Shown: positions 47,133 to 57,993 of the stretch, one piece after another
How positions within the stretch are numbered: position 1 is the stretch's first letter
Layout: each line of letters starts with the position of its first letter
From: Crotalaria pallida
Lineage: Eukaryota; Streptophyta; Magnoliopsida; Fabales; Fabaceae
Length of the DNA: 64,000 nucleotides
NCBI GenBank assembly: GCA_037953625.1
Contig: CM075655.1
Span: 73,249,501-73,313,500 of the forward strand
Direction of reading: 5' to 3'
Translations under genes and position numbers: made by a program
Notes under the pieces: generated by a model
What the model was told of the DNA's origin: nothing
The model's database searches: none
What the model saw: the letters and a program-made list of their open reading frames with translations, nothing else

Positions 47133-49012
47133 CTGCAGCACCGATATGCCAACGAACAGGAGAGAGTAAGCGATCCGAACGACGCATCGTCGACGGTGTG
47201 GGATTACGATAGGCAAAATAATAGGACCATACAAACATACAATATAACACACAAGCACACAACAATCAAGTATATCACCATCATTATTATTTTGTAGTAT
47301 TATCATCAGTCTTACCAACCTCATTATTATCCATCCTTATCTTTATACACTTAATGTAACTTCTCACTCTTATAATTTCCTCTCATTCAGTCTTATCATT
47401 TACATCCTTCTTGAATTCGGGAAATTACGAGATATCATCGGTATATCCATTTCTTTCCCGGCTATCACTCACGTCTACATCTCCTCGGTCATCCACCCAA
47501 CCTAGTCGGAAGCAAACAGGAGTACAGGACCTTTACCGTGCGGGCACGACAGCTGTCACACATCAAATGGTCCCAGACCAGGAGGACTGTGCCTCAATCA
47601 ATAATATCAATTCATAATAATCATGGCACACTGCCTCGCAGTGGCAAACAAGATGCCCCACTCCAGTCCCTCTCACTGTTCTCGATTTGCAATCTAGGGG
47701 GCGACAGTACTACTTCTAGTTTGAAAAGTAGAACTTGCCACGGCATTGGACCCAGTCCCCACCACGTTAGTGCGCCACTTGTGGAGTTGTTCCGCCTAGA
47801 AGAGTACTCTAGACTTCTTGACGTATCACCGTCATTGTCCTCCCCTAATGCAATCTCCTCCTAAGTATCCGCAGATACCTATGGTTCCTTCCTCTCCACT
47901 ACTTCGGGTTAACTCTCATAACTCACCGCGTTAATACATGTCTTTTAAAAGTCTCTTAATTAAAGGCTTAACCTATTGGTCGGCTCATCCTTCGTACATC
48001 CCTTCAACGAGTCCCGACCTCTAATGCTCTCAAAACATCTCTTTTCTGAATATCGCACAGAGCGGGATTTCCCTTAACAACTCCATATCTCGTATCTCCT
48101 CTCCAGACTTTTCAAAATAATTCTTCATCATTCTTTCAAAAGCAAGTTTCAAAAACTCTTTTCAAAATAATTCTCTTCAAAAACAAGGCTTTAAAACCCT
48201 TTTCAAAATAGAACTTCTCAATTGCTTTCCCAGAAATAAAGTTTCACAAATCTCCTTCTTGAAAATTATGTCACCAAAACTTTTTGAAAATAATCATTTA
48301 TAACCCTTTTTCGAAAATTACATTTTACAAATCTTTTTCAAAAAATGGAGTTTCACGAAATACTTTCTAAAAATAATGTTTCATAACTCTTTTCAAAAAT
48401 GAGGTCTTACAACCTCTTTTCCAAAATTTCCTTTCATAAATCTTTTCGAAAATCCCTTTTTCAAAAACCACTTTTTAAAACACATTGTTGCTGAGCGCTA
48501 GCGGAGGAGCAAGCTCAACTCAACACTAGTCCCAGTCTAAAACCGAAAACAAGGGAGCCCAGCTCCACTCAGTTCACCTCTTGTTCCAACAATCTATATC
48601 TCTCTCTCCAGCTCTGGCTCATTTTTATCATTATCATCAACTTCTCTTCCCCTCATAGCTAGACCTCAGAAAGCATCCGTATCAACAATGTTGCCCAAGC
48701 TCTGGCTCAACTCATCGATTTCATCACTTATTCTTTTCCCGACAACGTCTTACATCTTTCCTCACTCATCTCTTATCTCTTATATCTTTGATTATTATTA
48801 TTATTATTATTCACAGCGTTGCCACATTTCACATCGACTACTCATAAGCAATAGATAAATAGGCACATAAATAACATACCAACATCCAAATACAAATAAT
48901 TAAGTTACTTACTCATACTGACTCAAGACACTAAGTTTCGACTTTTGAGATGGTCGAAACACTTAATATGTTACCTAAAAACCACGGTGTTTGGGGGAAA
49001 CTTCTCTCTCAC
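47133..49012 (-). other. predicted leader intron in X2b
   Basis: Donor CAGTCCAG|GTGAGAGAGAAG and acceptor GGTGCTGCAG|G, 1880 bp. Best-preserved donor/acceptor pair of the X family here. Confidence 0.45.
48935..48960 (-). other. conserved-loop hairpin, X2b copy
   Basis: Plus strand GTTTCGAC-TTTTGAGATG-GTCGAAAC, the same as in X1, 52 nt after the donor. Confidence 0.8.
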
Positions 49013-52000
49013 CTGGACTGACGATAATCCACACGATACGCTCCTTGGTTTCCACTGCGATGCTCGTAACTGCTTCCCGATTGTTACTGGAACTCAAATA
49101 ATTTCTCTTATTAAAATTTGGTCTTACAGAATTATTTGGAAAACAGAACACCCTTATTTGAAAATCACTTTGATTTTAGTTCACAACTAAGTAGAAACAT
49201 TTCTTTAACCATATAATTAGGAATTTAAAACTCATAACGTTCATTTCAAATACTTGCTTGATAAAACATGAATAGTTTCTTGACTTCTTAAAAGGCCACA
49301 TTTATCTTAAGGTTTTTCTTATAAAAAAGTCAGTTGTTAAATTAAAACCATGAATTTTCGGAAATCATGGGAAAACCTCCTCAAAACAATATTTTTCAAT
49401 TAATTAAATCGTTTGACTTACTTTACTTTTTTTAAAACCGAATTGAATTAAAAGAAAACAACATAAGAATTAAATCAAAACCTTGTAGAAATATTAAGCA
49501 TTCAAATCATTCCAACATACACAAACAAATATGATATCACAAATCATTCATCGTTCAAGCACATAAAACAAAATTAGACACATGCACCTAATTTCTATGC
49601 ATGGCCGAATCTCATCCTACATGAGACAAGGTTTTATGTTCAAATCTAATGATGACCAACATATGCACATATGACAAATACTTTATCCTATTTCTAAACA
49701 TCACCTTCTAACTAATAATTAAGGAAAAAGAGCACACTGACTTAGATTAATACTAACATTATTTAAATCAACATGTAAAAGAGAAATCAATTTATTTCTT
49801 TCATTTTCATACTAAGACCGAATAGAGCACAAAAGAAAATTACTCGATACAATTATTTATCAAATCAATTTCATTCATTCAAGACTAACTCAAACAAGGA
49901 CATATAAGAAAATAGAATAAAAATGGCTTTCATAAAATTTGTTCCAAAACCGAATGGAACATAAAAATTACTTTTAAGCTTTTAATCAAAATTTAAGCTC
50001 CATAGATCTAGAAATCCTTAATCCTAACAATAAACATACATGCAAAATAAAGCGAACTATCTTAGACATTCACAAGCACCAAAACCGTGAGCTTCACAAG
50101 AGATTTAGCATACCACAATTTTAATTTCTTCATACACCAAAAATCAAGAATCATATCAAAATCTTTAACTTCTAGGAAAATCCATGTATGTACTTAAAAT
50201 CTCTAGATGAAACAAATTTCATCGTGCATGTAAATGAAATGATGGTCTAACATGGTTTTCTATCCTTCCTAGACTTGACCGATTGATCAGATGCATAAAG
50301 GCAAAATCTTATAAATTTATTTTCTCATGCAAGGATCACACTCAAGATCAAATCATGAACAACTTTTATAACATCATTTTATTTTTCAAAGCATCAACCG
50401 AATCATCATCATCATACACAAAATCGTGGTTTCAAATTCACTTTACCCAAAATTATTTCTAAAGCTTGTTATGCTCATTTTCCTTTGAAAACCGTGACAT
50501 GCATACAGAAAAAATCAAGACATGCACTCAAAACAAACATGCAAAACTCAAGTTTCACAATTTCTCAAGGATCAAACATAGATCAAGACATGTAAGACAA
50601 GATCAAAGCAAAAACATAAACTTAACTTAAATCCTAGACAAACCGTGAAGAACAAGTTGGAGATCAAAGTTTTCAAACACAAATATTCAAGATCAAGTTA
50701 TAAAAATGACATGCAAGGCAACAAAACTTCAAGATCATAAGAAAATAGAGACATGCATCACCAAATTAGACCCAAGAAATGTCCATATTAAAGTCCTTTA
50801 CACAACCAAAATTATTACATTAAAATCCCTTGAACAATTACCTTAAATTAAGATTCTAACTTAAATCTTCAAATCCTCTTCTTCTCCTCCTAGAGCTTTG
50901 CTTCGGCCTCTTCCTCTTAGGGTTAGGGGTTAGCTTTTCTTCTTGATCCTTGAAGAAGAGCAAGGTTGAAAAATAAATTAAGGATGTTTGGGTTAAGGAC
51001 CTTAGGTTTTGCATTCTTGATTTCTTCCTTCTCCCTTACGGCCTCTCTCTTTTCTCTCTAAAGTCTCAAGAGCTTGATGTACTCTTGGACTAAGTGTTTT
51101 GTGTTGGTGAAGGGAAATGGAATGAGTTATCCAACACTCACTCCTTCATACGGTTTTAAGAGCAACACAAGGGTGGGTAAAATTCCTCTTCTAGCCACGG
51201 TTCAAGGCTTGGTTCATGGGCAATTTGGTCCACTCCAAAGTTTGCATGGGAGAGGTCATGTCATCAAGGAGACAAAGTGGAAGAAAGGTCTTCCTAGGTA
51301 TCATGAGTCATGCAACCTAGTCTCTCCTAATTTCTATTTGATTTTCTAATTTCTTATCACTTAAGAAAATGCATCTTTCTTGGTCTTCCTAGTCCTAAAT
51401 GGCCGATCAACACATGCACACATGCACATATAATTTCATTTCACCTAAACACATAGCAGGGAACCATGAAAGAATGCACACATACATATAACACTTAACA
51501 CATCATGCTTCCCACTCACACACGCGACACACACACATATATATATATACATACATCATACATGCATTCACATTCACACAATCCATGCATTCATTCATTT
51601 AAATTAACGAATTAGATTTCATATATAATTCATCACACACATTCACAATAAAAAAAATATAATCCTTAAGAAAACTAAGAAACCGTATCAATTCACTACA
51701 AAATAAGCCTCACTTGATTTTATAAAATTACATTTTCTCATACCTTAAAAATCTTCAAAAAGAATAATTTTATTTAAAACCTCTAATCATTTTCACACAA
51801 AGATTATAATTTTTTGAAAAATGGGTGAAAAGATATGCATTTCCAGAAAAATCAAATTCATTTTGAAAAGAAATCTCAAATAACAAAACCATTGCTGGGT
51901 TTCATGAAATCAAACTCGAATGAAAATCATTTGATAAAACACATTAACTGAAAAATCTTTCTTAAATTCTGAAAATTATTGTTAAATGAAATCTTATTGA

Positions 52001-52038
52001 TTTATTTGAGTCCAGAAAATGCGGGATGTTACACTTTC

Positions 52039-52404
52039 AAAGTATAATAATTATCTACATATAATGCACACAATTAAAAATCTCTGAAAATCACACTTCC
52101 ATGCAAATGAGAGATTTCCAAAAAGACAAATTTATTTAAAGTCATTAACTTCCAAAAATTATTATTTCTCAAAAATTTCGTCCTTCACAATTTTCAAAAA
52201 TAATTTTGTAAATCAAATCAAAAATTTAAAAGATCATACTTTCAAAGTTCACAAATCCAAAAATGCAAATTTTATTCCATAAAGAAATTCACTTTTTAAC
52301 AAAATCAAAAATCCCCTTTAGAAAATCCTTTTTGGAAAACAAAATTCAAAGTTTATTTCCGTCGAATTCGTTTACGCACGTTCGGGAAAATGCGGGGCGT
52401 TACA
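52039..52404 (-). mobile_element. LTR X0, right end
   Basis: Last 366 bp of X0, ending GCGGGGCGTTACA, the minus-strand LTR start. The following bases are TAATA. X0 is thus in three pieces around two younger solo LTRs. Confidence 0.75.
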
Positions 52405-52407
52405 TAA

Positions 52408-52449
52408 TACTCCATCCGATGTTTATTATAAATTGTACTTATATTAGAA

Positions 52450-52491
<42 letters not shown>

Positions 52492-52507
52492 CAAATAAGA
52501 TGGAGTA
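52408..52507. mobile_element. Stowaway-like MITE with (TA)n core
   Basis: 100 bp bounded by perfect inverted repeats TACTCCATC and GATGGAGTA that include TA ends, as in Stowaway/Tc1-mariner MITEs. A 39-bp TA microsatellite fills the centre (about 52451-52489). Confidence 0.65.
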
Positions 52508-52540
52508 TTTTTTTTTTACAAATTTCAGAAAATTATATAT

Positions 52541-53175
52541 ACTCAATTAACTTTCTTGACAACCGTGAAGTTAGTTATTTTTCTTATATTTGAGAGCGAA
52601 AAAAAATCAAATTTTAATATAAATTTTAAATAAAAACATACATACAAATAAAAATTAAAATAGAGAACATGGTGTGGATTCATAGATAACTTTGTATAAT
52701 TTGTGCATTCCATATCCACATAAATATTCTTTAATTAAAATCAAAAAATTATCAATTATAATAAATGAAAATAGTCAAATCATCATATTCTTAAGTAGGT
52801 GAGTTAATATAGTCAAATCAATTATAAGAAAAATTGATTGGAGTATTAATAAAATACTCAATTAACTTTCTTGATAACTATGAAGTTAGTTATTTTTCTT
52901 ATATTTGAGAGCGAAAAAAATAATATTTTAATATAAATTTTAAATAAAAACATACATACAAATAAAAATTAAAAAAGAGAACATGGTGCGGATTCATAGT
53001 TAGCTTTGTATAATCTTCGTAATTTGTGCATTCCATATCCACATAAATACCCTTTAATTAAAATAAAAAATTATCAATTATAATAAATGAAATTAGTCAA
53101 ATCACCATATTCTTAAGTGGGTGAGTTAATATAGTCAAATCAGTTTTAAGAAAAATTGATTGGAGTATAAATAAA
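52541..53175. repeat. tandem duplication of about 315 bp upstream of the protease gene
   Basis: Copy 1 begins at 52541 and copy 2 at 52856 with the same 'actcaattaactttcttga' start. They match closely throughout ('ggttcatagatagctttgtataat' region, 'gagttaatatagtcaaatca'), ending in 'aattgattggagtat'. Only copy 2 ends in TATAAATA. Confidence 0.85.
53166..53173 (+). promoter_or_regulatory. TATA box of the aspartic protease gene
   Basis: TATAAATA, about 104 bp before the start codon at 53277, at the end of the second duplicated unit. The first unit reads TATTAATA here. Confidence 0.5.
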
Positions 53176-53276
53176 AAAAAGTGTATCTTATATGAGAAAA
53201 GAAACAAAGATAGTATAAAACACAAAGAGCTTAAACAAAAACATACAACTTGGAGGTTTTCTTTGATCTCCCATAT

Positions 53277-53747
53277 ATGACGATGGGTTTTCTTATATTG
53301 TTTCATCCAAACTTAATATTTATCCCGCTCTTTATTTTTCTTTTGAATTTATCAACTATTGAAGTTGTTTATGGTGGGTTCAGCATTAAATTGATCCACC
53401 GAAATTCATTAAGTGTTGCACATCTCATGGATATTGTACAAACTCCAACAGCATCTGATTATGGAGCTTATATCATGGAGGTTTCTATTGGAACTCCACC
53501 GATAAAATTTTATGGCTATATGGATACAGGCAGTAATCTTATATGGTTACAATGTGTACCATGTAACAATTGCTTTACGCAGAAATACCCCTTGTTTGAT
53601 CCTCGAAAATCATCCACGTATACAGGCATATATTGCCAAGAGAAGGAATGTTATCAATTTCCAGGATATATAGAACGTACATGTTCCCCTTATAAGAACC
53701 GATGTATGGTTATACAATAACTTATGAGGATAATTCTACATCACAAG
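53277..53747 (+). CDS. CDR1/nepenthesin-like aspartic protease, exon 1 (frameshifted)
   Basis: Secreted plant A1-family aspartic protease of the CDR1 type. ATG 53277 was chosen because the track-style upstream start is TTG. Residues 4-33 form a hydrophobic signal peptide, followed by GFSIKLIHRNS, a short propeptide, then EVSIGTPP and the first catalytic motif YMDTGSNLIWLQC (Asp83), then the Cys-rich nepenthesin insert. The propeptide is shorter than usual. At 53709-53710 two extra bases (GT) after the codon for Met shift the frame to a TAA at 53718. Without them the reading continues Y-T-I-T-Y-E-D to a donor (ACAAG|GTATGT) at 53747/53748. Either a pseudogene or a sequence error. Confidence 0.75.
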
Positions 53748-54380
53748 GTATGTTCAACATCAAAATTTTAATATTAGGTATTCAATAATGTTATTTAAAT
53801 ATCTACATCTAACATTTACATCCAACACCTATTCCATCCGGTTTGAATAAAAGAAAAAAACTAATTTCACACTTATTAAGGTGATTAGTTAATTGTATTC
53901 AATTTTCTCAAATTTATCAAAAAATAGAGGTATTTAAGGAAAATATCATTGAAGATGAAACAAAGATTAAACAAGATAACAATTTTCTAAAGATGTTTTA
54001 GGAATGGAACATTGAGAATTAATAACATTAGTTTCTTTTTCTTATATTTTAAACCAAGACAAGTATGTTTTTTCCCTTATATTTCAACCAGAGGGAGTGC
54101 CATTCTAGTTAAAAGATATATATGAAAAATTATAATATTTATAAATTGAAGGAGTTATCATATTTTTTATCTAAAACAATAGATACCAGATTTAGATATT
54201 AGATATAGATGTTCAAATAACATTATTTATTAGGTATATATATGTCACTTTTTATCTTAGTGCACGGGTAGTAGGTGTATTTTTTTTCGTACTTTATTTC
54301 TTCTTTGTATACACTAAGAAAATAAATAAAAAAGTGGCACTAGGTTGTATAAGAAATAATGAATAAGAAATATTTTTCAG
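53748..54380 (+). other. intron of the aspartic protease gene
   Basis: GTATGT ... TATTTTTCAG, phase 1, 633 bp. Splits a Gly codon (G|GT) so that S-T-S-Q-G joins LLALDT of exon 2. Contains the inverted-repeat element below. Confidence 0.75.
53784..54227. mobile_element. MITE-like inverted repeat in the intron
   Basis: Arms of about 30 bp (53784-53814 and 54199-54227, 'aataatgttatttraayatctayatctaa') in opposite orientation with about three mismatches. A second inverted repeat ('gtcactttttatcttagtg' near 54245 against 'cactaag...aaaagtggcac' near 54313-54342) follows directly. Confidence 0.5.
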
Positions 54381-55138
54381 GTTTGTTGGCATTGGATACA
54401 ATTACCATGAACACAACATCAGGAAAACCTCTCGCTCTTCAGGCAATGATTATTGGTTGTGGACATAATGACAAAGCGAGCTTGGACGAAATGGGAATAA
54501 TAGGTTTAGGAAGGGGATCAGTGTCCCTTATTTCTCAAATTGGTCCTTCGTTTGGAGGTAGGAAATTTTCCTATTGTCTAGTCCCATACTACAACACTGA
54601 TGTCTTTAGCCCAATGAGTTTTGGTGCTGGGAGTGAAGTATTAGGACGTGGTGTAATTTCTACGCCTTTAATTATACATACAAGAGACTCCTTCCACTAT
54701 TATGTAACCTTAGGAGGCATTAGTGTGGAAAATACTTATTTGCCCATTTATAGGTCTCCAAAACAGGGTAATATGTTGATGGATACGGGATCAACATTAT
54801 CTTATTTACCGCAACTATTTTATGTTGAATTGGTAAATGAAGTGAAGAAGCGGATTCCATTGAGGGATGACCCAGAATTAGAAGGTCGACTTTGCTACAA
54901 TACATCAACTAGTCCTAAGGGACCAATAATAACAGCTCATTTCGAAGGTGGGAATATACGATTGATGCCAAAGCAAACCTTTTTTCAGGAAAAAGATGGC
55001 CTTTTTTGCTTAGGATTTGCCAGCATGAATCGTGGTTCTGGAACGTATGGTTCTAATTTGATGGCAAATTTTTTGATAGGAATTGATTTGGAGAAAGAAA
55101 TTGTCTCTTTCAAAGCAACAGATTGCACCAAACATTAG
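54381..55138 (+). CDS. CDR1/nepenthesin-like aspartic protease, exon 2
   Basis: Encodes GLLALDTITM, IIGCGHND, GIIGLGRGSVSLISQIG, KFSYCLVP, the second catalytic motif MDTGSTLSYLP (Asp codon at about 54782), a Cys pair and the terminal ATDCTKH typical of CDR1-like enzymes. No stop or shift inside. Such enzymes act outside the cell or in the secretory pathway; the Arabidopsis CDR1 relative acts in disease resistance signalling. Neighbours are only retroelements. Exon 2 is intact although exon 1 is frameshifted, which fits a recent lesion or a sequencing error. Confidence 0.85.
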
Positions 55139-55543
55139 AGTTTTGTTTGGATCTCTTATTTTAATAATAATAATAATAGCGATTTAGATTATTGTTTATT
55201 ATTCACTAATATTTTTTATGTCTCCATTCTTAATTTTTTGGCTTTTTTTTATTTCAGAACTTTTGTCCTTTGTTGCACCCAATTTTGTCCCCTCAAACAA
55301 AATAAAACTAAAAAATAAAAATGTTTTTTTTTAAAAGATGAAAAATGAAAATTGAAGAAAAAATTAAAAAATATTTTGAAAAAGTATTTTTTATGAAAAA
55401 TAAAAAACGGAAATAAAAATTTCAAAAAAAGAAAAAGAAAAGATAAAATGTTTTTTTTAAGAGAAAGATTTGGTTAATTTTTGTTAGGATAAGGATAAAA
55501 AAAGAGTATTTTGGTTAAAGGGATTTGTTTTTTTTATGAAAGG
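55139..55543. other. A/T-rich 3' flank of the protease gene
   Basis: AATAATAATAATAAT after the stop codon may serve polyadenylation. The rest is A- or T-rich with no coding or repeat signal I recognise, up to the LTR of V. Confidence 0.5.
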
Positions 55544-56041
55544 TGTGGTGGACTAAGCCTCGGGCCGAGATCACGGGGCACAAGACCATATCTGACCGAG
55601 ATCGTATTACACCTGCACTACTATTGTCAGACCGAGATCGATGTCTCTCGGACTATCGGGCACAACCGAGACGGATTGAGCCCGCTCTCCCAACTCGACC
55701 TGTATACCAAACACTCAAGCCGACAAGAACAGAATAAAGACCAACTAACTTATCCATCCATATCCTCTTATGGCTCATAACAGGCTGGCCCTGCTGGGCC
55801 TCAACTTAGCTGGCCCATTAGGGCACCCAGCAACCCCTATAAGTAGTACCGTGCTACATGAGGCTCAGGTACGTCTTCTAACCCTAAGTTCACACAGCAC
55901 ACACTCTATGATTAGGGCAACCTAGGTAATCCTACTGAATACCTGTGAAAACTCATTGAATCACTCATAAACCCTAGATTGAGCCATCCCACTAGGTCTT
56001 TCCCTGTGACCTTAGTGACTGCTCCAGTCTAGAACACTTCA
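55544..56041 (+). mobile_element. 5' LTR of Tat-like element V
   Basis: TGTGGTGGAC ... GAACACTTCA, 498 bp, followed directly by the primer site. Contains repeated GACCGAGATC motifs (four variants). A 3' LTR is not in the window. Confidence 0.7.
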
Positions 56042-56060
56042 TTGGCGCCGTTTGTGGGAA
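56042..56060 (+). other. primer-binding site of V
   Basis: TTGGCGCCGTTTGTGGGAA, the primer-site type found in plant Tat/Retand-like gypsy elements, different from the tRNA-Met sites of W and Z. Confidence 0.75.
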
Positions 56061-56093
56061 ACGAATAAATTAACAATCCCACCAAAACGTACC

Positions 56094-57865
56094 ATGGCTG
56101 ATCCAGTGGAAAACCAAGCCCCACGTAGAAGGAGGGGTCGCCCTTGCAGGGTGGAGGCAGCACAACAGCAACTAGAAGATTTGCACCTCCACCTTCAGGC
56201 GAACAGGGTAGCACAACCACAGCCAACACCAATCCCCGTTCCACCACCACCACCACCACCACCAACACACACCCACAGTGGCCCTTACATTATGGTTTCA
56301 GGAGAATCTTCACACCAAAATAGGCAGGAAAGTCGAAATCCTCATCATCAAGAGCGCGCTCGACATCCAGCCGTGCGTTCTCTCCATGCATAAAATACCT
56401 CCCAACAACATCGCCGCCTCAGGGTGCACGGGCACTCAGTTGGCCCCTCCCACCGATCTCATCGCACGAACACGTCACCACGACGTCGTGACGATGAGAT
56501 CCTAGCCATGATGCGGAAACAGATCAAGATCATGGAACGACAGGGCCATGCCATTGCCGATCTACAACACAGGACCATGGAGCGTGTGACCAAACGAGCA
56601 TCGGTAGTGGCTCCGGCACGAAACAATCCTCCTCGGCGACACCGAAACGTTGAGCCCCGAAGAGTCGAAATAGACTCTCTTCCCCTACCTCCCCCATTAA
56701 ACCCCGACCAGGAACCCGAACAGGAGCACCCTGGCCACCCCTTCACTCCTTACATCATGGCTTATGAAACCCCTTAAGGTTACCTCGGACCAAGTAATAT
56801 TCCGAGGTACAACGGTCTCACTTATCTGAATGATCATATCCTCTCTTTCGAAGGAGCCATGAACTTCTATGGAGAAGGAGACAGGATGAAGTGTAGGGCA
56901 TTCTCCATGACTCTCCAAGTACTGGCATTCTCCATGAACTTCTACGATGGTATTCTTCATGAACTTCTACGATGGTATTCTTCACTCTCGCGAAACTCTA
57001 TCAACTCATGGACCGAGATGAAAAGGGTTTTTCTCAACAGATACACCGCCAGTTGCGTTCAGCCAAAATCGGACCACACTCTGGCTACGGTGACACAAAA
57101 GCCTGATGAAACCCTAAGAGACTACCTTAATCGATTCCATCACGATTCAAGTTCTATTGCAAACCTCGAACCAGGTGTTGTCGTCCTACTCTTTACTCAA
57201 GGCTTGCCCCCGGTGATTTCCGAAAAGCTCTTATCGGGAAATCGCCTCGCGATATGGCCGAGTTACGGCAACGATCAAACAAATTCATTAATCTTGAGGA
57301 GTTTGACAAAGGTCAATCCAACAGACTAGCTCGTAATCAAGGCGATCCCGTACAGGAGGACCGCCGAACTCCTCGGGGTCGTCCTCGGAAGGACAAGCGA
57401 GAAGGACGACGTCCACCGCCCCCACCCCCACCCCACAGATATAATTCTTACACTCCGTTGAACGCTTCGAGATCACAGATTTGGAGAGAGACCATGCAGA
57501 CGGAGCTCAGGCATGTCAGCAGGCCCCCATACCTAAGAAACCAAAAAAATGTGAACAAAAACAAGTACTGTGACTTTCACGAAGGGTATGAGCACAATAC
57601 AAATCAGTGAACCTGGCTCCGAGATGTTATAGAAGAGATCATTCGTGAAGGTAAGCTTCAGCGGTACATAATGGAAGCGATTGAGAAAAGGTCGCGCAGA
57701 AGGTCAAAAAGTCCTGGCAGAGGGAAAAGAAGGAGAGACTCTACTCCAGAAAAAAGAGGGGAAAATCAACACCAGGTGAACCTCGTCGCTATCGACGAGT
57801 TGAACAAGTCGCCGAAAAACCTCAGGATTCAGGCTATCTCAAGAGGTTTCACGGGGGGGCGGTGA
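56094..57865 (+). pseudogene. gag of element V, broken
   Basis: ATG 56094 (MADPVENQAPRRRRGRPC). In-frame TAA at about 56391 and 56775, a frameshift near 57245, a TGA at 57608 and a stop at 57863. Recognisable parts are a Pro-rich stretch, FEGAMNFYGEGD, the capsid-type NSINSWTEMKRVFLNRY, MAELRQRSNKFINLEEF, and a Cys/His-like YCDFHEGYEHNTNQ. A 25-bp tandem duplication lies at about 56934-56983. Gag remnant of the Tat lineage; not translatable as one protein. Confidence 0.75.
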
Positions 57866-57993
57866 GCACAGGTCCGAAAGGAAAAGGTATGTCAATCAGG
57901 TTTTAGCTATCCATCACCGTCCCATACAGAAAAGACCATCTCGGAACATCCCCATAAGCTTCACTGATCAGGATATGGAAGGGGTCATTCCTG

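Larger units (their letters stand above)
46383..52033 (-). mobile_element. solo LTR X2b inside X0
   Basis: 5651 bp, TGTAACAACCTG ... GCGGGATGTTACA, flanked by target duplication CTTTC (46378-46382 and 52034-52038). No internal domain. Carries the ORF 46760-47116, acceptor, GC-rich block (47469-47930), TTTTGAAAA-type block (48110-48480), hairpin (48935-48960), donor (49011-49012) and leader. Confidence 0.85.

Noticed and set aside
56459..56746. Minus-strand ORF over V gag
   Set aside because: Antisense shadow of gag; Gly/Arg-rich because gag is Arg/Pro-rich.
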